NCBI GenBank assembly: GCA_022376925.1
Contig: JAIOJX010000004.1
Coordinates: forward strand, 124,025,123 to 124,089,122
Direction of reading: 5' to 3'
Source: Tragulus kanchil
Taxonomy: Eukaryota; Chordata; Mammalia; Artiodactyla; Tragulidae
Length of the DNA stretch: 64,000 nt
The notes beneath the pieces are model-generated. The model worked only from the letters and a program-made list of their open reading frames with translations, had not been told where the DNA came from and ran no database searches. This document shows, in pieces, positions 10,769-21,170 of the stretch. The position numbers and the translations under genes were made by a program. How positions within the stretch are numbered: the stretch's first letter is position 1; every line of letters starts with the position of its first letter.

Positions 10769-12229
10769 TCAACAAATCCAAAACAATTGACAAAATGACA
10801 ATAAGAACATTCATATCAATAATTACTTTAAATGTAAGTAGATTAAATGTTCCAATCAAAATAAACTGAGTGGCTGAATGGATACTGAAGCAAGACCTGC
10901 ATATATGCTGCTACAAAGGACTCACTTCAAACCAGGAGATATATACAGACTGAATGTGAGAGGATGGAAAAAGATATTCTATGCAGGTAGAAATCAAAAG
11001 AAACCTGGAGGAGCAATACATAGACAAGTATACTTTAAAATAAAGGCTGTTATAAAAGGCAAAAAAAGAATACTAAAAAATGATCAATTCAAGAATATAC
11101 AACAATTGTTAATATATCTGCACCCAACTAGATATATAAGGAGATACTGCAATTTCATTTTTTGATAATAGCCATTCTGACAGGTGTGAGGTGATATATC
11201 ATTGTGGTTTTTATTTGCGTTTCCTGGTGGCACTAGTGGTAAAGAACTTGCCTGCCAATGCAGGAGACATAAGAGACATGGGTTCAATCCCTAGGTTGGG
11301 AAGATCCCCTGGAGAAGGAAATGGCAATCTACTCCATGGGCAGAGGAACCTGACAGGCTACAGTCCATAGGGTTGCACAGTGAGACACAACTTAAATGAC
11401 TTAGCATGCATGCATGCATGATGATTAGTGATACTGAGCATCTTTTCTTGTGCCTGTTGGCCATCTGGATTTCCTTTTTGAAAAAATGTCTACTCAGTTC
11501 TTCTGCCCATTTTTAATTGGGTTATTTGTGTTTTTGATGTCAAGCTGTATGAGCTGTTTATAATTGTTAATATTAATCTCTTACTGGTTATAATATTTGT
11601 AAATATTTTCTCCATGTTATCTTTTCATTTTGTCAACTGGTTTCCTTTTCTGTGCAAAAGCTTTTAGGTTTAATTAGGTCCCATTTGTTTATTTTTCCTT
11701 TTATTTTCTTTACATTAAAAAATGGATCAAAAAATATTGATATGATTTGTGTTAAAGGTGTTCTATGTTTTTCTTTAGGAGTTTTATTTAGATCTTCAAT
11801 TTACTTTGAGTTGATTTTTGTATGTAGTATTAGAGAGTATTCTAATATCAACAAATCCAAAACAATTGACAAAATGACAATAAGAACATTCATATCAATA
11901 ATTACTTTAAATGTAAGTAGATTAAATGTTCCAATCAAAATAAACTGAGTGGCTGAATGGATACTGAAGCAAGACCTGCATATATGCTGCTACAAAGGAC
12001 TCACTTCAAACCAGGAGATATATACAGACTGAATGTGAGAGGATGGAAAAAGATATTCTATGCAGGTAGAAATCAAAAGAAACCTGGAGGAGCAATACAT
12101 AGACAAGTATACTTTAAAATAAAGGCTGTTATAAAAGGCAAAAAAAGAATACTAAAAAATGATCAATTCAAGAATATACAACAATTGTTAATATATCTGC
12201 ACCCAACTAGATATATAAGGGAGATACTA
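10081..12229. repeat. Tandem near-identical pair 3 (10081-11148 / 11160-12229), offset 1079
   Basis: The copies include the L1 tail, the nested Bov-tA and the inversion point. Copy 1 ends with a one-base loss in a G run close to the junction ('aaggagatact' against 'aagggagatact'). Copy 2 overlaps the next pair, so bases around 11913-12229 exist three times. Confidence 0.93.
10141..10326 (+). mobile_element. Bov-tA SINE nested in L1 (second copy 11220-11405)
   Basis: Head 'ttcctggtggcactagtgg', 'ttgcctgccaatgcagg', then body 'ctggagaaggaaatggcaat', 'cagaggaacctgacaggcta', 'acacaacttaaatgactta'. It splits antisense L1 sequence that continues on both sides. A short (GCAT)n run follows at 10327-10341. 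Confidence 0.9.
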
Positions 12230-14179
12230 ACAGTCATAAAAAAAGAAATCAACAGTTAAACAATAATAGCATAGGACTTCAACACTTCTCATATCAATGG
12301 ACAGATCATCCAGAAAAAAAATCAATAAAGAAGTACAGGCCTTAAGAGACACATTAGATCAAATAGGCTTACTTGATATATAGAGAGCACTGCATCCAAA
12401 AGAAGCAGAATAAACATTCTTTTTAAGCACACTTGGAACCTTCTCCAGGATGGATCACATGCTAGGCTATATAGCAAGCTTCAGTGAATTCAAGAAAATT
12501 GGAATCATATCAAGCATCTTTGCCAACCACAACACTATGAGACTAGAAATCAGCTACAAAAAAGAAAGCAATCTGCAAAAAACAAGTTTTACTAAACAAT
12601 GAAAGGACCACTGAAGAAATTAAAGATGAAATTTAAAAAATACATAGAGACTAGTGAAAACAAAAATGCAATAATCCAATACCCACTTGATGTAGCAAGA
12701 GCAATTCAAAGAGGGAAGTTTACAACAATACAAGGTTATCTCAGAAAAAAAAAAACAACAAAACAAACAACCAAACTTTGTACCTACAGCAAATGGAGAA
12801 AAAAGAGCAAACAAGACCAAAAGTAGAAAGAGAGGAATCATAAATATCAGAACAGAAATAAATGAAATAGAAACTAAAAAAACATTTTTAAAAGATTAAT
12901 CAAACTAAAATCTACATCTTTAAAAATATAAACAAAATTGATAAACCTTTAGCCAGACTCATCAAGAAAGAAAGAAAACAGAGGGCTTAAATCAGTAAGT
13001 AGATTAAATGTTCAATCAAATAAACTGAGTGGCTGAATGGATACTGAAGCAAGACCTGCATATATGCTACAAAGGACTCACTTCAAACCAGGAGATATAT
13101 ACAGACTGAATGTGAGAGGATGGAAAAAGATATTCTATGCAGGTAGAAATCAAAAGAAACCTGGAGGAGCAATACATAGACAAGTATACTTTAAAATAAA
13201 GGCTGTTATAAAAGGCAAAAAAAGAATACTAAAAAATGATCAATTCAAGAATATACAACAATTGTTAATATATCTGCACCCAACTAGATATATAAGGGAG
13301 ATACTAACAGTCATAAAAAAAGAAATCAACAGTTAAACAATAATAGCATAGGACTTCAACACTTCTCATATCAATGGACAGATCATCCAGAAAAAATCAA
13401 TAAAGAAGTACAGGCCTTAAGAGACACATTAGATCAAATAGGCTTACTTGATATATAGAGAGCACTGCATCCAAAAGAAGCAGAATAAACATTCTTTTTA
13501 AGCACACTTGGAACCTTCTCCAGGATGGATCACATGCTAGGCTATATAGCAAGCTTCAGTGAATTCAAGAAAATTGGAATCATATCAAGCATCTTTGCCA
13601 ACCACAACACTATGAGACTAGAAATCAGCTACAAAAAAGAAAGCAATCTGCAAAAAACAAGTTTTACTAAACAATGAAAGGACCACTGAAGAAATTAAAG
13701 ATGAAATTTAAAAAATACATAGAGACTAGTGAAAACAAAAATGCAATAATCCAATACCCACTTGATGTAGCAAGAGCAATTCAAAGAGGGAAGTTTACAA
13801 CAATACAAGGTTATCTCAGAAAAAAAAAAACAACAAAACAAACAACCAAACTTTGTACCTACAGCAAATGGAGAAAAAAGAGCAAACAAGACCAAAAGTA
13901 GAAAGAGAGGAATCATAAATATCAGAACAGAAATAAATGAAATAGAAACTAAAAAAACATTTTTAAAAGATTAATCAAACTAAAATCTACATCTTTAAAA
14001 ATATAAACAAAATTGATAAACCTTTAGCCAGACTCATCAAGAAAAAAAAAGAAAACAGAGGGCTTAAATCAGTAAAATTAGAAATAAAAAAGAAGTTACA
14101 ACCAATGCCACAGAAATACAAAGAATCATAAGACAGTACCACAAACAAGTATATGCCAATAAAATGTACAAAGAAATAG
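10769..14179 (+). mobile_element. L1 ORF2 endonuclease-to-early-RT segment, inverted part of the same L1
   Basis: The plus strand encodes the L1 endonuclease region. Frames at 10878-11165, 11957-12259 and 13037-13336 are three copies of one segment with the 'LLQRTHFKPGD' motif, and it continues to early reverse-transcriptase sequence ending near 14179. Orientation is opposite to the L1 tail at 9400-10768. Real length is about 1.25 kb because pairs 3 and 4 insert about 2.16 kb. Stops and frameshifts are common. Confidence 0.8.
11913..14076. repeat. Tandem near-identical pair 4 (11913-12994 / 12995-14076), offset 1082 falling to 1075
   Basis: Copies join directly at about 12995 and share 'gtaa' at the seam. 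Copy 2 carries single and triple base losses in its first 80 bases (for example 'atgttcaatcaaataaac' against 'atgttccaatcaaaataaac') and otherwise matches, which is why the offset drifts from 1082 to 1075. Confidence 0.93.
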
Positions 14180-14364
14180 TCTACTATGTATTGATTCTAT
14201 TCAAATGGTGGAATAGATTTGCTACTTAAGTATGAAAAGATATAACTTCACAAGAATGCTTAAGTATATCATATTATAAGCAAGACAATGTCTAATGAGT
14301 TAGACGACTTAAGAATCATGTTCATGAGATGTAGGTGAAAATGTTACATTAAAACTGTTTTATT

Positions 14365-14731
14365 GGGGCTCCTGGTAGTTCAGTGGTAAAGAGCTCACCT
14401 GCCAATTCAGGAGACGTAGTTTCCATCCCTGATCTGGGAGGATCCCACATGCTGCAGATCTGCTAAGCCCGTGAGCCACAACTATTGTGCTCTAGAGCCT
14501 CAGAGCTGCAACTATTGAGCCCAGGTGCTGCAACTACTCAAGCCCGTGTGCCCTAGAGCTCAAATTCTACAACTAGATAAGTCACCGCAACAAGAATCCC
14601 CCTCACTAGCTAGAGAGTAGCCCTCACTGCCTGCAGCTAGAGAAGAGCCTGCAGCAGCAGTGAAAACCCTGCATAGCCATAAATAAATAAATAAACAAAT
14701 AAAATGCATTTCTTTAAAAAAAAAAAAAAAG
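14365..14731 (+). mobile_element. CHR-2-type SINE, full length
   Basis: Complete CHR-2 plan: head 'ctggtagttcagtggtaaag', body with repeated 'gccacaactattg', 'gagctgcaactattgagccc' and 'agagtagccctcactgcc' phrases, then a 'cataaataaataaataaac' tail with a long A run. An imperfect 14-15 base target-site duplication flanks it ('aaaactgttttatt' at 14351-14364, 'aaaactatttgtatt' at 14732-14746), consistent with an old insertion. Confidence 0.9.
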
Positions 14732-14746
14732 AAAACTATTTGTATT

Positions 14747-15113
14747 GCCCACCTATGAAAGACAAATAGATACAGAAAGTGACTGGGGACTCAGCCTAGG
14801 CATATTTACAATATAAAAATTTCCTCTCAGATGTAACACATATCCATAAATTGGAACTAGTTAATAAATAGTTATTGAATGCTTCATTTGAGGAGCAGAA
14901 AGAACAGATTTTCACCCCTGAGGAGTTTGCAGATTTATAATTTTAGAAGTGGATATTAGTTTTAAAATAATTTTAACATAAGTCAGTTGCAGCTCTCTAT
15001 AGTTAAAATGATGCTTAGAATTTAAAATCAATTTCTAGACTTTGAAAAAAAATGCAGTCAACATATACCTTGAAAACCTCTTAAATTATCCAAAAAGTAC
15101 AGCATACACAATT
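14747..15113. other. AT-rich single-copy sequence
   Basis: Nothing recognisable lies between the two SINEs. Confidence 0.6.
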
Positions 15114-15138
15114 TAATTGTAGTGGTATTTTTAAAAGC

Positions 15139-15406
15139 TTTTTTGGGGGGACCACTTCTATTAGTGTTTCATTTATCTATTTTCATCCATCTTTGTTCTT
15201 TGGTCCATGTGGGTCTCCCATCACAGTGGCCTCTCTCGTTGCTGAGCACCGGTTCTGGGCGCATGTGCTCCAGAGCTCTGGTTTGGTAATTGGACACATA
15301 GGTTCAGTCACTCCGCGGCACGTGGATCTTCCCAGGCCAGGGATTGAACCTGCACCCCCTGCACTGCAAGGCAGTGTCCTTACCCACTGGACCACCAGGA
15401 AAGCCC
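15139..15406 (-). mobile_element. CHR-like SINE, short-tail form
   Basis: On the minus strand: head 'ggtggtccagtgggtaagga', 'ttcaatccctgg', body with 'tctggagcacatgcgcccag' and 'gatggatgaaaatagataa', then 'ctaatagaagtggtcccccc' and poly(A). It lacks the CT-rich extension of the copy at 5851. An imperfect target-site duplication of about 20 bases begins at 15114 on the left and at 15407 on the right ('taattgtagtgg' against 'taattatagtg'). Confidence 0.88.
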
Positions 15407-15568
15407 TAATTATAGTGTTTTTAAATGTACAATATATGAAATATAATAAAGAACAAACAAACAAAAGGTCCTTTTACAGTGATTAACTGTTTAATCTTTT
15501 ACTGTGAAACTGTTGCTAAACTATGCCTATTAATTTGTATAAACTACATGATGTAACACTGCTTTAGG

Positions 15569-15995
15569 AAATTAGTGTCATAAAGTAGGTACAAGCTATA
15601 AAAATGTAGAAGAAGAACTTACCCCTTAGATCACCTCTCTAGTAAACATTTCCTGGTAGGAATACATGTTTTTGTGTTTTTTTGTTTACTGACTAATTGC
15701 AATGGTCAGGCTTCTCCAGAAAAACAAAAACTATAGGATATATGTGTATATCACACATAGCCAAGTATATAAACATGTATATATATATACAAACCTGATA
15801 CACATGGCTATACATTTATATACACATGCACATCCTATTGGTTTTGTTTCTCTGGAGAAGTCTGACTATTGTAATTAGTCAGTAAACAAACAAAAAAGCT
15901 GGTATTCCTACACGGAAAATGTTTACTACGGAAATGATCTGAAGGGTAAGTCTTCTAAAATTTTATAGCTTGTACCCACTTTATGACTCTAATTT
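15569..15995. repeat. Imperfect 427-bp palindrome with AT-rich centre (second copy 16678-17104)
   Basis: The reverse complement of 15783-15995 aligns with 15569-15782 along its whole length with about 80-85% agreement by eye. Matching blocks include 'ataaagt(a/g)ggtacaagctata', 'agtaaacatt', 'ttgtttactgactaatt' and 'cttctccag'. The symmetry point lies at about 15782 inside 'atgtatatatatatac', so there is almost no spacer. BovB sequence begins directly to the right. The arms include the start of an ancient repeat whose remainder is found beyond the BovB. Confidence 0.85.
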
Positions 15996-15996
15996 T

Positions 15997-16445
15997 CTGA
16001 AATTAAAAGACGCTTGCTCTTTGCAAGGAAAGATATAACAAACCTAGACAGCATATTAAAAAGCAGAGACATCACCTTGCTGACAAAGGGCCATTTAGTC
16101 AAAGCTATGGTCTTTCCACTAGTGATGAATGGATGTGAGAGCAGGACCATAAAGAAGGCTGAACACTGAAGAATTGATGCTTTCAAATTACGGTTCTGGG
16201 GAAGACTCTTGAGAGTCTCCTGGACAGTAAGGAGATCAAACTAGTCAATCTTAAAGGAAATCAACACTGAATATACATTGGAAGGACTGATGCTGATGCT
16301 GAAGCCCTAATACTTCGACCACCTGATGCAAACAGCCAACTCATTGGAAAACACCATGATGCTGGGAAGGACTGAAGGCAAAATGAGAAGTGTGCAACAG
16401 AGGATGAGATGGTTAGAGAGCATCATCACTGACAATGGGCATGAA
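15997..16445 (+). mobile_element. BovB (RTE-type LINE) 3' part, copy 1 of the doubling
   Basis: Follows the BovB ORF 3' region: 'attaaaagacgcttgctctt', 'aacctagacagcatattaaa', 'gaattgatgctttcaaatta', 'gaagactcttgagagtctcc'. It is broken off by the pair 5 junction. BovB is an RTE-clade LINE that entered ruminants by horizontal transfer; this copy is 5' truncated. Confidence 0.9.
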
Positions 16446-17105
16446 TAGTCGAAGGACCTGCACCCCCTGCACTGCAAGGCAGTGTCCTTACCCACTGGAC
16501 CACCAGGAAAGCCCTAATTATAGTGTTTTTAAATGTACAATATATGAAATATAATAAAGAACAAACAAACAAAAGGTCCTTTTACAGTGATTAACTGTTT
16601 AATCTTTTACTGTGAAACTGTTGCTAAACTATGCCTATTAATTTGTATAAACTACATGATGTAACACTGCTTTAGGAAATTAGTGTCATAAAGTAGGTAC
16701 AAGCTATAAAAATGTAGAAGAAGAACTTACCCCTTAGATCACCTCTCTAGTAAACATTTCCTGGTAGGAATACATGTTTTTGTGTTTTTTTGTTTACTGA
16801 CTAATTGCAATGGTCAGGCTTCTCCAGAAAAACAAAAACTATAGGATATATGTGTATATACACACATAGCCAAGTATATAAACATGTATATATATATACA
16901 AAACTGATACACATGGCTATACATTTATATACACATGCACATCCTATTGGTTTTGTTTCTCTGGAGAAGTCTGACTATTGTAATTAGTCAGTAAACAAAC
17001 AAAAAAGCTGGTATTCCTACACGGAAAATGTTTACTACGGAAATGATCTGAAGGGTAAGTCTTCTAAAATTTTATAGCTTGTACCCACTTTATGACTCTA
17101 ATTTT

Positions 17106-17655
17106 CTGAAATTAAAAGACGCTTGCTCTTTGCAAGGAAAGATATAACAAACCTAGACAGCATATTAAAAAGCAGAGACATCACCTTGCTGACAAAGGGC
17201 CATTTAGTCAAAGCTATGGTCTTTCCACTAGTGATGAATGGATGTGAGAGCAGGACCATAAAGAAGGCTGAACACTGAAGAATTGATGCTTTCAAATTAC
17301 GGTTCTGGGGAAGACTCTTGAGAGTCTCCTGGACAGTAAGGAGATCAAACTAGTCAATCTTAAAGGAAATCAACACTGAATATACATTGGAAGGACTGAT
17401 GCTGATGCTGAAGCCCTAATACTTCGACCACCTGATGCAAACAGCCAACTCATTGGAAAACACCATGATGCTGGGAAGGACTGAAGGCAAAATGAGAAGT
17501 GTGCAACAGAGGATGAGATGGTTAGAGAGCATCATCACTGACTCAATGGGCATGAATTCAAGCAAACTCCAGGAGACAGTGGAGTGTATAGGAATCTGGC
17601 ATGGTGTAATCCATAGGATAACAAAGAGTTGGATGCAACTTTGTGACTGACCAAC
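17106..17655 (+). mobile_element. BovB 3' part complete to its end
   Basis: Same element as 15997-16445, here continuing through 'gagatggttagagagcatc', 'gactcaatgggcatgaattc' and 'aacaaagagttggatgcaac' to its 3' end near 17655. Frames are broken by stops. It is followed at once by the rest of the ancient repeat that it interrupts. Confidence 0.9.
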
Positions 17656-18035
17656 AAAATATACACAAATCAAGAGAAAGAAAGATTTCTGTTAAGGAAC
17701 TGCCTTACACGACTGTGTAAGTTGGCAAGTTCGAACTCTGCAGGGTAGTCTAACAGGTCAGAGACCCAAGGGAGAGTTACAGTGCAAGTCTAAAGGCAGA
17801 CTTGACAGAATTTCTGTTCTTGGGGAGAGGTAGGTGAGGCTCAGGTTTTATTCCTTTTCAGGCCTTCAACTCACACCCAATCACATTGTGGAGAACAATC
17901 TGCTTCACTCAAATTTAAATGATTTAAATGCTAATCTCATCTAAAAGATATCTTAATAGAAACAACTAGAATAATGTTTGACCAAATATCAGAGGCCTAG
18001 CCAAACTGAAACATAAAATTAACCACCAAACTTCA
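17656..18035 (+). mobile_element. Ancient interspersed repeat (family R1), 3' part (second copy 18848-19226)
   Basis: It shares with 55815-56296 the phrases 'gcaagtctaaaggcag', 'atgctaatctcat' (there 'atcttaatctcatcc'), 'atgtttgaccaaatatc' and a closing 'cataaaattaacca'. Its 5' start lies left of the BovB at about 15704-15750. I know this type as a widespread placental repeat but do not assert the family name. Confidence 0.6.
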
Positions 18036-18070
18036 CAAATAATTTGTATAGGAAAGGTAGTCAAACTATT

Positions 18071-18369
18071 GGAGAAGTTTGAATACTGGAGTGGCAACCC
18101 ACTCCAGTATTCTTGCCTGGAAACTTCCATGGATGGAGAAGCCTGGTGAGGTACAGTCCATGGAGTCTCAAATATATATTTGGGGCTTCCCTGATGGCTC
18201 AGGGGAAGGAATCTGCCTGCAGTGCAGGAGACCTAAGCTCCATCCCGGGTTGGGAAGATCCCCCAGAGGAGGACATGGCACCCCACTCCAGTGCTCTTGC
18301 CTACAGACGTCCGTGGCCAGGGGAACCTGATGGGCTGCAGCCCATGGGGTCACACAGAAGCGGACATGT
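18071..18369 (+). mobile_element. Bov-A unit joined to Bov-tA, first (truncated) copy
   Basis: Same element as 19261-19578, ended early by the pair 6 junction. The left target-site sequence lies at 18060-18070. Confidence 0.85.
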
Positions 18370-18385
18370 CCAAATTGAAATTGCG

Positions 18386-18840
18386 AAAGGGCCATTTAGT
18401 CAAAGCTATGGTCTTTCCACTAGTGATGAATGGATTTGAGAGCAGGACCATAAAGAAGGCTGAACACTGAAGAATTGATGCTTTCAAATTACGGTTCTGG
18501 GGAAGACTCTTGAGAGTCTCCTGGACAGTAAGGAGATCAAACTAGTCAATCTTAAAGGAAATCAACACTGAATATCATTGGAAGGACTGATGCTGATGCT
18601 GAAGCCCTAATACTTCGACCACCTGATGCAAACAGCCAACTCATTGGAAAACACCATGATGCTGGGAAGGACTGAAGGCAAAATGAGAAGTGTGCAACAG
18701 AGGATGAGATGGTTAGAGAGCATCATCACTGACTCAATGGGCATGAATTCAAGCAAACTCCAGGAGACAGTGGAGTGTATAGGAATCTGGCATGGTGTAA
18801 TCCATAGGATAACAAAGAGTTGGATGCAACTTTGTGACTG
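18386..18840 (+). mobile_element. BovB 3' part, third appearance
   Basis: Repeats 17194-17648 through pair 6. It carries one substitution ('ggatttgagag' for 'ggatgtgagag') and one base loss near its start. Confidence 0.88.
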
Positions 18841-19260
18841 ACCAACAAAATATACACAAATCAAGAGAAAGAAAGATTTCTGTTAAGGAACTGCCTTACA
18901 CGACTGTGTAAGTTGGCAAGTTCGAACTCTGCAGGGTAGTCTAACAGGTCAGAGACCCAAGGGAGAGTTACAGTGCAAGTCTAAAGGCAGACTTGACAGA
19001 ATTTCTGTTCTTGGGGAGAGGTAGGTGAGGCTCAGGTTTTATTCCTTTTCAGGCCTTCAACTCACACCCAATCACATTGTGGAGAACAATCTGCTTCACT
19101 CAAATTTAAATGATTTAAATGCTAATCTCATCTAAAAGATATCTTAATAGAAACAACTAGAATAATGTTTGACCAAATATCAGAGGCCTAGCCAAACTGA
19201 AACATAAAATTAACCACCAAACTTCACAAATAATTTGTATAGGAAAGGTAGTCAAACTAT

Positions 19261-19578
19261 TGGAGAAGTTTGAATACTGGAGTGGCAACCCACTCCAGTA
19301 TTCTTGCCTGGAAACTTCCATGGATGGAGAAGCCTGGTGAGGTACAGTCCATGGAGTCTCAAATATATATTTGGGGCTTCCCTGATGGCTCAGGGGAAGG
19401 AATCTGCCTGCAGTGCAGGAGACCTAAGCTCCATCCCGGGTTGGGAAGATCCCCCAGAGGAGGACATGGCACCCCACTCCAGTGCTCTTGCCTACAGAAT
19501 TCCGTGGACAGGGGAACCTGATGGGCTGCAGCCCATGGGGTCACACAGAAGCGGACATGACTGAAATGACTAAGCAGC
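19261..19578 (+). mobile_element. Composite SINE: Bov-A monomer + Bov-tA between one target-site duplication
   Basis: A Bov-A body (19262-19356: 'gcaacccactccagtattct', 'gaagcctggtgaggtacag') is followed by a short linker and a full Bov-tA (from 19373: 'ggcttccctgatggctcagg', 'cctgcagtgcaggagac', 'gaacctgatgggctgcagcc'). One perfect 11-base duplication, agtcaaactat, bounds the pair at 19250-19260 and 19579-19589. Both units therefore probably arrived in a single insertion. Confidence 0.8.
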
Positions 19579-19589
19579 AGTCAAACTAT

Positions 19590-19930
19590 ATAGCCCATAG
19601 GCAAAATTTAGCATGCCATCTGTTTCTGTAAAACTTAACAAGTTAAAAAAAACAATGATTTTCACATTTTTAAATAAATAAGGGAAATCGTAATAAGAAT
19701 ACATGAAAACTATATGAAATTCATATTTTAGAATCCATAAATAAAGTTTTGCTGGATCACAGCCAGGCTTATTGATTTATGTATGAATCATGGCTACCTT
19801 CATGCTACAGTAGTAGAAATGAGTAGTTGCAATGGAGACCATAATGCCACAGAACCCAAAATAGTAGTATTTGACCCTTTCAGGGAAAAGCTTACCAATC
19901 TCTATTCTAAAAAATATCTGTATTTTCTAT
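19590..19930 (+). mobile_element. Ancient DNA-transposon-like repeat
   Basis: Phrases such as 'aataaagttttgctggatca', 'cacagccaggcttattgatt', 'atggctaccttcatgctaca', 'agtagttgcaatggagacc' and 'gacccttt' match a well-known mammal-wide medium-reiteration repeat that I associate with hAT-type elements. The family is not asserted. Confidence 0.55.
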
Positions 19931-20098
19931 TCATTCATATTCACATCCTCAAAACTCCAAAAATTTTAAACTAAAGGATTTAACAGAAAAAAATGCAAAT
20001 TACATTCAAATAAAATAGGGTATCAAAATTACATGTATATAGGATGCCTGAAAGACACCACAGTGTCATATTTGATATGGCAAGATCAGAAGCTTTTG

Positions 20099-20424
20099 GC
20101 GGCTTCCCTGGTGGTCCAGTGGGTAAGGACACCACCTTGCAGTGCAAGGGGCGCTGTTTGATCCCTGGCCTGGGAAGATCCCACGTGCTGCGGAACGACT
20201 GGACCAATGTGTCCAACTACCAAGCCACGTGCTGCGGAACTGCTGGACCAATGTGTCCAACTACCAAGCCAGAGGTCTGGAGCACGTGCACCCGGAGCCA
20301 GTGCTCTGCGACAAGAGACGTCGCTGCGATGGGAGGCCCACGCGGGCCAAGGAACAAAGATGGATGAAACTAAAATAAAAATGAAAGACCAAAAAGTGGC
20401 CAAAAAAAAATTAAAAAACAAAAA
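20099..20424 (+). mobile_element. CHR-like SINE, short-tail form, with internal 44-bp tandem duplication
   Basis: Standard head and body, but a 44-base body segment occurs twice (20182-20225 and 20226-20269) with only a few mismatches. The tail reads 'gaaagaccaaaaagtggcc' then poly(A), without the CT-rich extension. Target-site duplication: 'agaagcttttg' at 20088-20098 and 'agaagctttttg' at 20425-20436. Confidence 0.9.
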
Positions 20425-20471
20425 AGAAGCTTTTTGCTTTAAACTAGCCTTCCATCTCTTAGAATAATATA

Positions 20472-20890
20472 TTGCTTTGCTAGGACTGCGGTAACAGTGT
20501 ACCACAAACTGGGAGGCTTAAACAATAGAAATTTACTCTCTTAACATTATGGAAGTTAGAAATCCAAAATTAAGATTATAAAGCAGGGATTTTTCCTTCT
20601 AAGGACTGTGAGGGAGGGGCCCCTCTCCTTGACTTGAGGCTGGTCATCTTTATCCTGTGTTTCTTGATATCACTTTGACTTTTATGCACACCTCTTTATG
20701 CATGTCCAAATTCCTCCTTTTAAAAGGAAACCAGTCTTATTAGATTAGGACCACTCTAATGTCCTCACTTTAACTTGATTGCCTCTGAAAAAACTTTATC
20801 TCCAAATAAGGTCACATTCTGAGGTTACTGACTGTTTAGATCTCAATATATGAATTGGAAGGGAAACAATTCACTCCATACATAACAAGC
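20472..20890 (+). mobile_element. Ancient interspersed repeat (family R2)
   Basis: Recognisable placental-wide repeat: 'taccacaaactgggaggctt', 'aacaatagaaatttactctc', 'gattaggaccactctaatgt', 'tatctccaaataaggtcaca', 'ttctgaggttactgactg'. Its second half returns at 21661-21965 through pair 7. Name not asserted. Confidence 0.65.
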
Positions 20891-21021
20891 AACATACCAA
20901 AAAAAAAGAATTTCAACATGAACTTTAGGAACGGAAGCATAGCTCCATTTTGCAAATTTATAACCTTAAAGCCTAGTTCAACCTCTTCAGAAGATTTACT
21001 AAAACACTTATTTGTATTTCC

Positions 21022-21170
21022 TCAGTAAAACCGATATAAGTCAGATTCAATTAATTTCTCTGACATCAATGGCTTGTCTGAAATTTCTCCGTCACTACCC
21101 AATTTGTTAGCACTATCACTTTCTACAACCAGTGCTGAACAAGTGCTGTTACAATCCTTCTTCTTTCTTT
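21022..21170 (-). other. Possible terminal coding exon (second copy 22096-22244)
   Basis: On the minus strand a pyrimidine-rich tract ending 'ctattctacctacctaacag' looks like a splice acceptor. It is followed by about 48 open codons (ending SEKLIESDLYRFY) and a TGA. The peptide is polar and acidic, with a basic start (RKKKD), as in a cytoplasmic tail after a membrane segment. I do not recognise the protein, and no partner exon is visible. Upstream of the acceptor the frame stays open by chance through T-rich DNA. A random open stretch of this length is quite possible. Confidence 0.25.

Larger units (their letters stand above)
15349..17563. repeat. Tandem near-identical pair 5 (15349-16445 / 16457-17563), offset 1108-1109
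   Basis: Both copies hold the SINE head, the palindrome and the start of the BovB tail. Copy 1 degrades in its last 30 bases ('actgacaatggg' against 'actgactcaatggg'). The copies differ by one base at the AT-rich palindrome centre. Confidence 0.93.
17194..19555. repeat. Tandem near-identical pair 6 (17194-18369 / 18386-19555), offset 1192-1191
   Basis: This is the longest offset in the window. Copy 1 becomes error-rich over its last 75 bases: 'cagacgtccgtggccagggg' against 'cagaattccgtggacagggg', then loss of register after 'gcggacatg'. It overlaps pair 5, leaving three copies of the BovB stretch. Confidence 0.93.

Noticed and set aside
12990..13000. Microhomology-driven biological duplication at the pair 4 seam
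   Set aside because: A four-base 'gtaa' overlap is present, but other seams have fillers of up to about 60 bases or none, and the common length argues for one technical cause.
10081..14076. A gene family or tandem gene array suggested by repeated open frames (10573/11652, 10878/11957/13037)
   Set aside because: The frames are L1 endonuclease-region and antisense L1 pieces, repeated only by the doublings.
16800..16990. Micro-ORF with Y/H-rich repeats
   Set aside because: It is a translation of the AT-rich palindrome centre.
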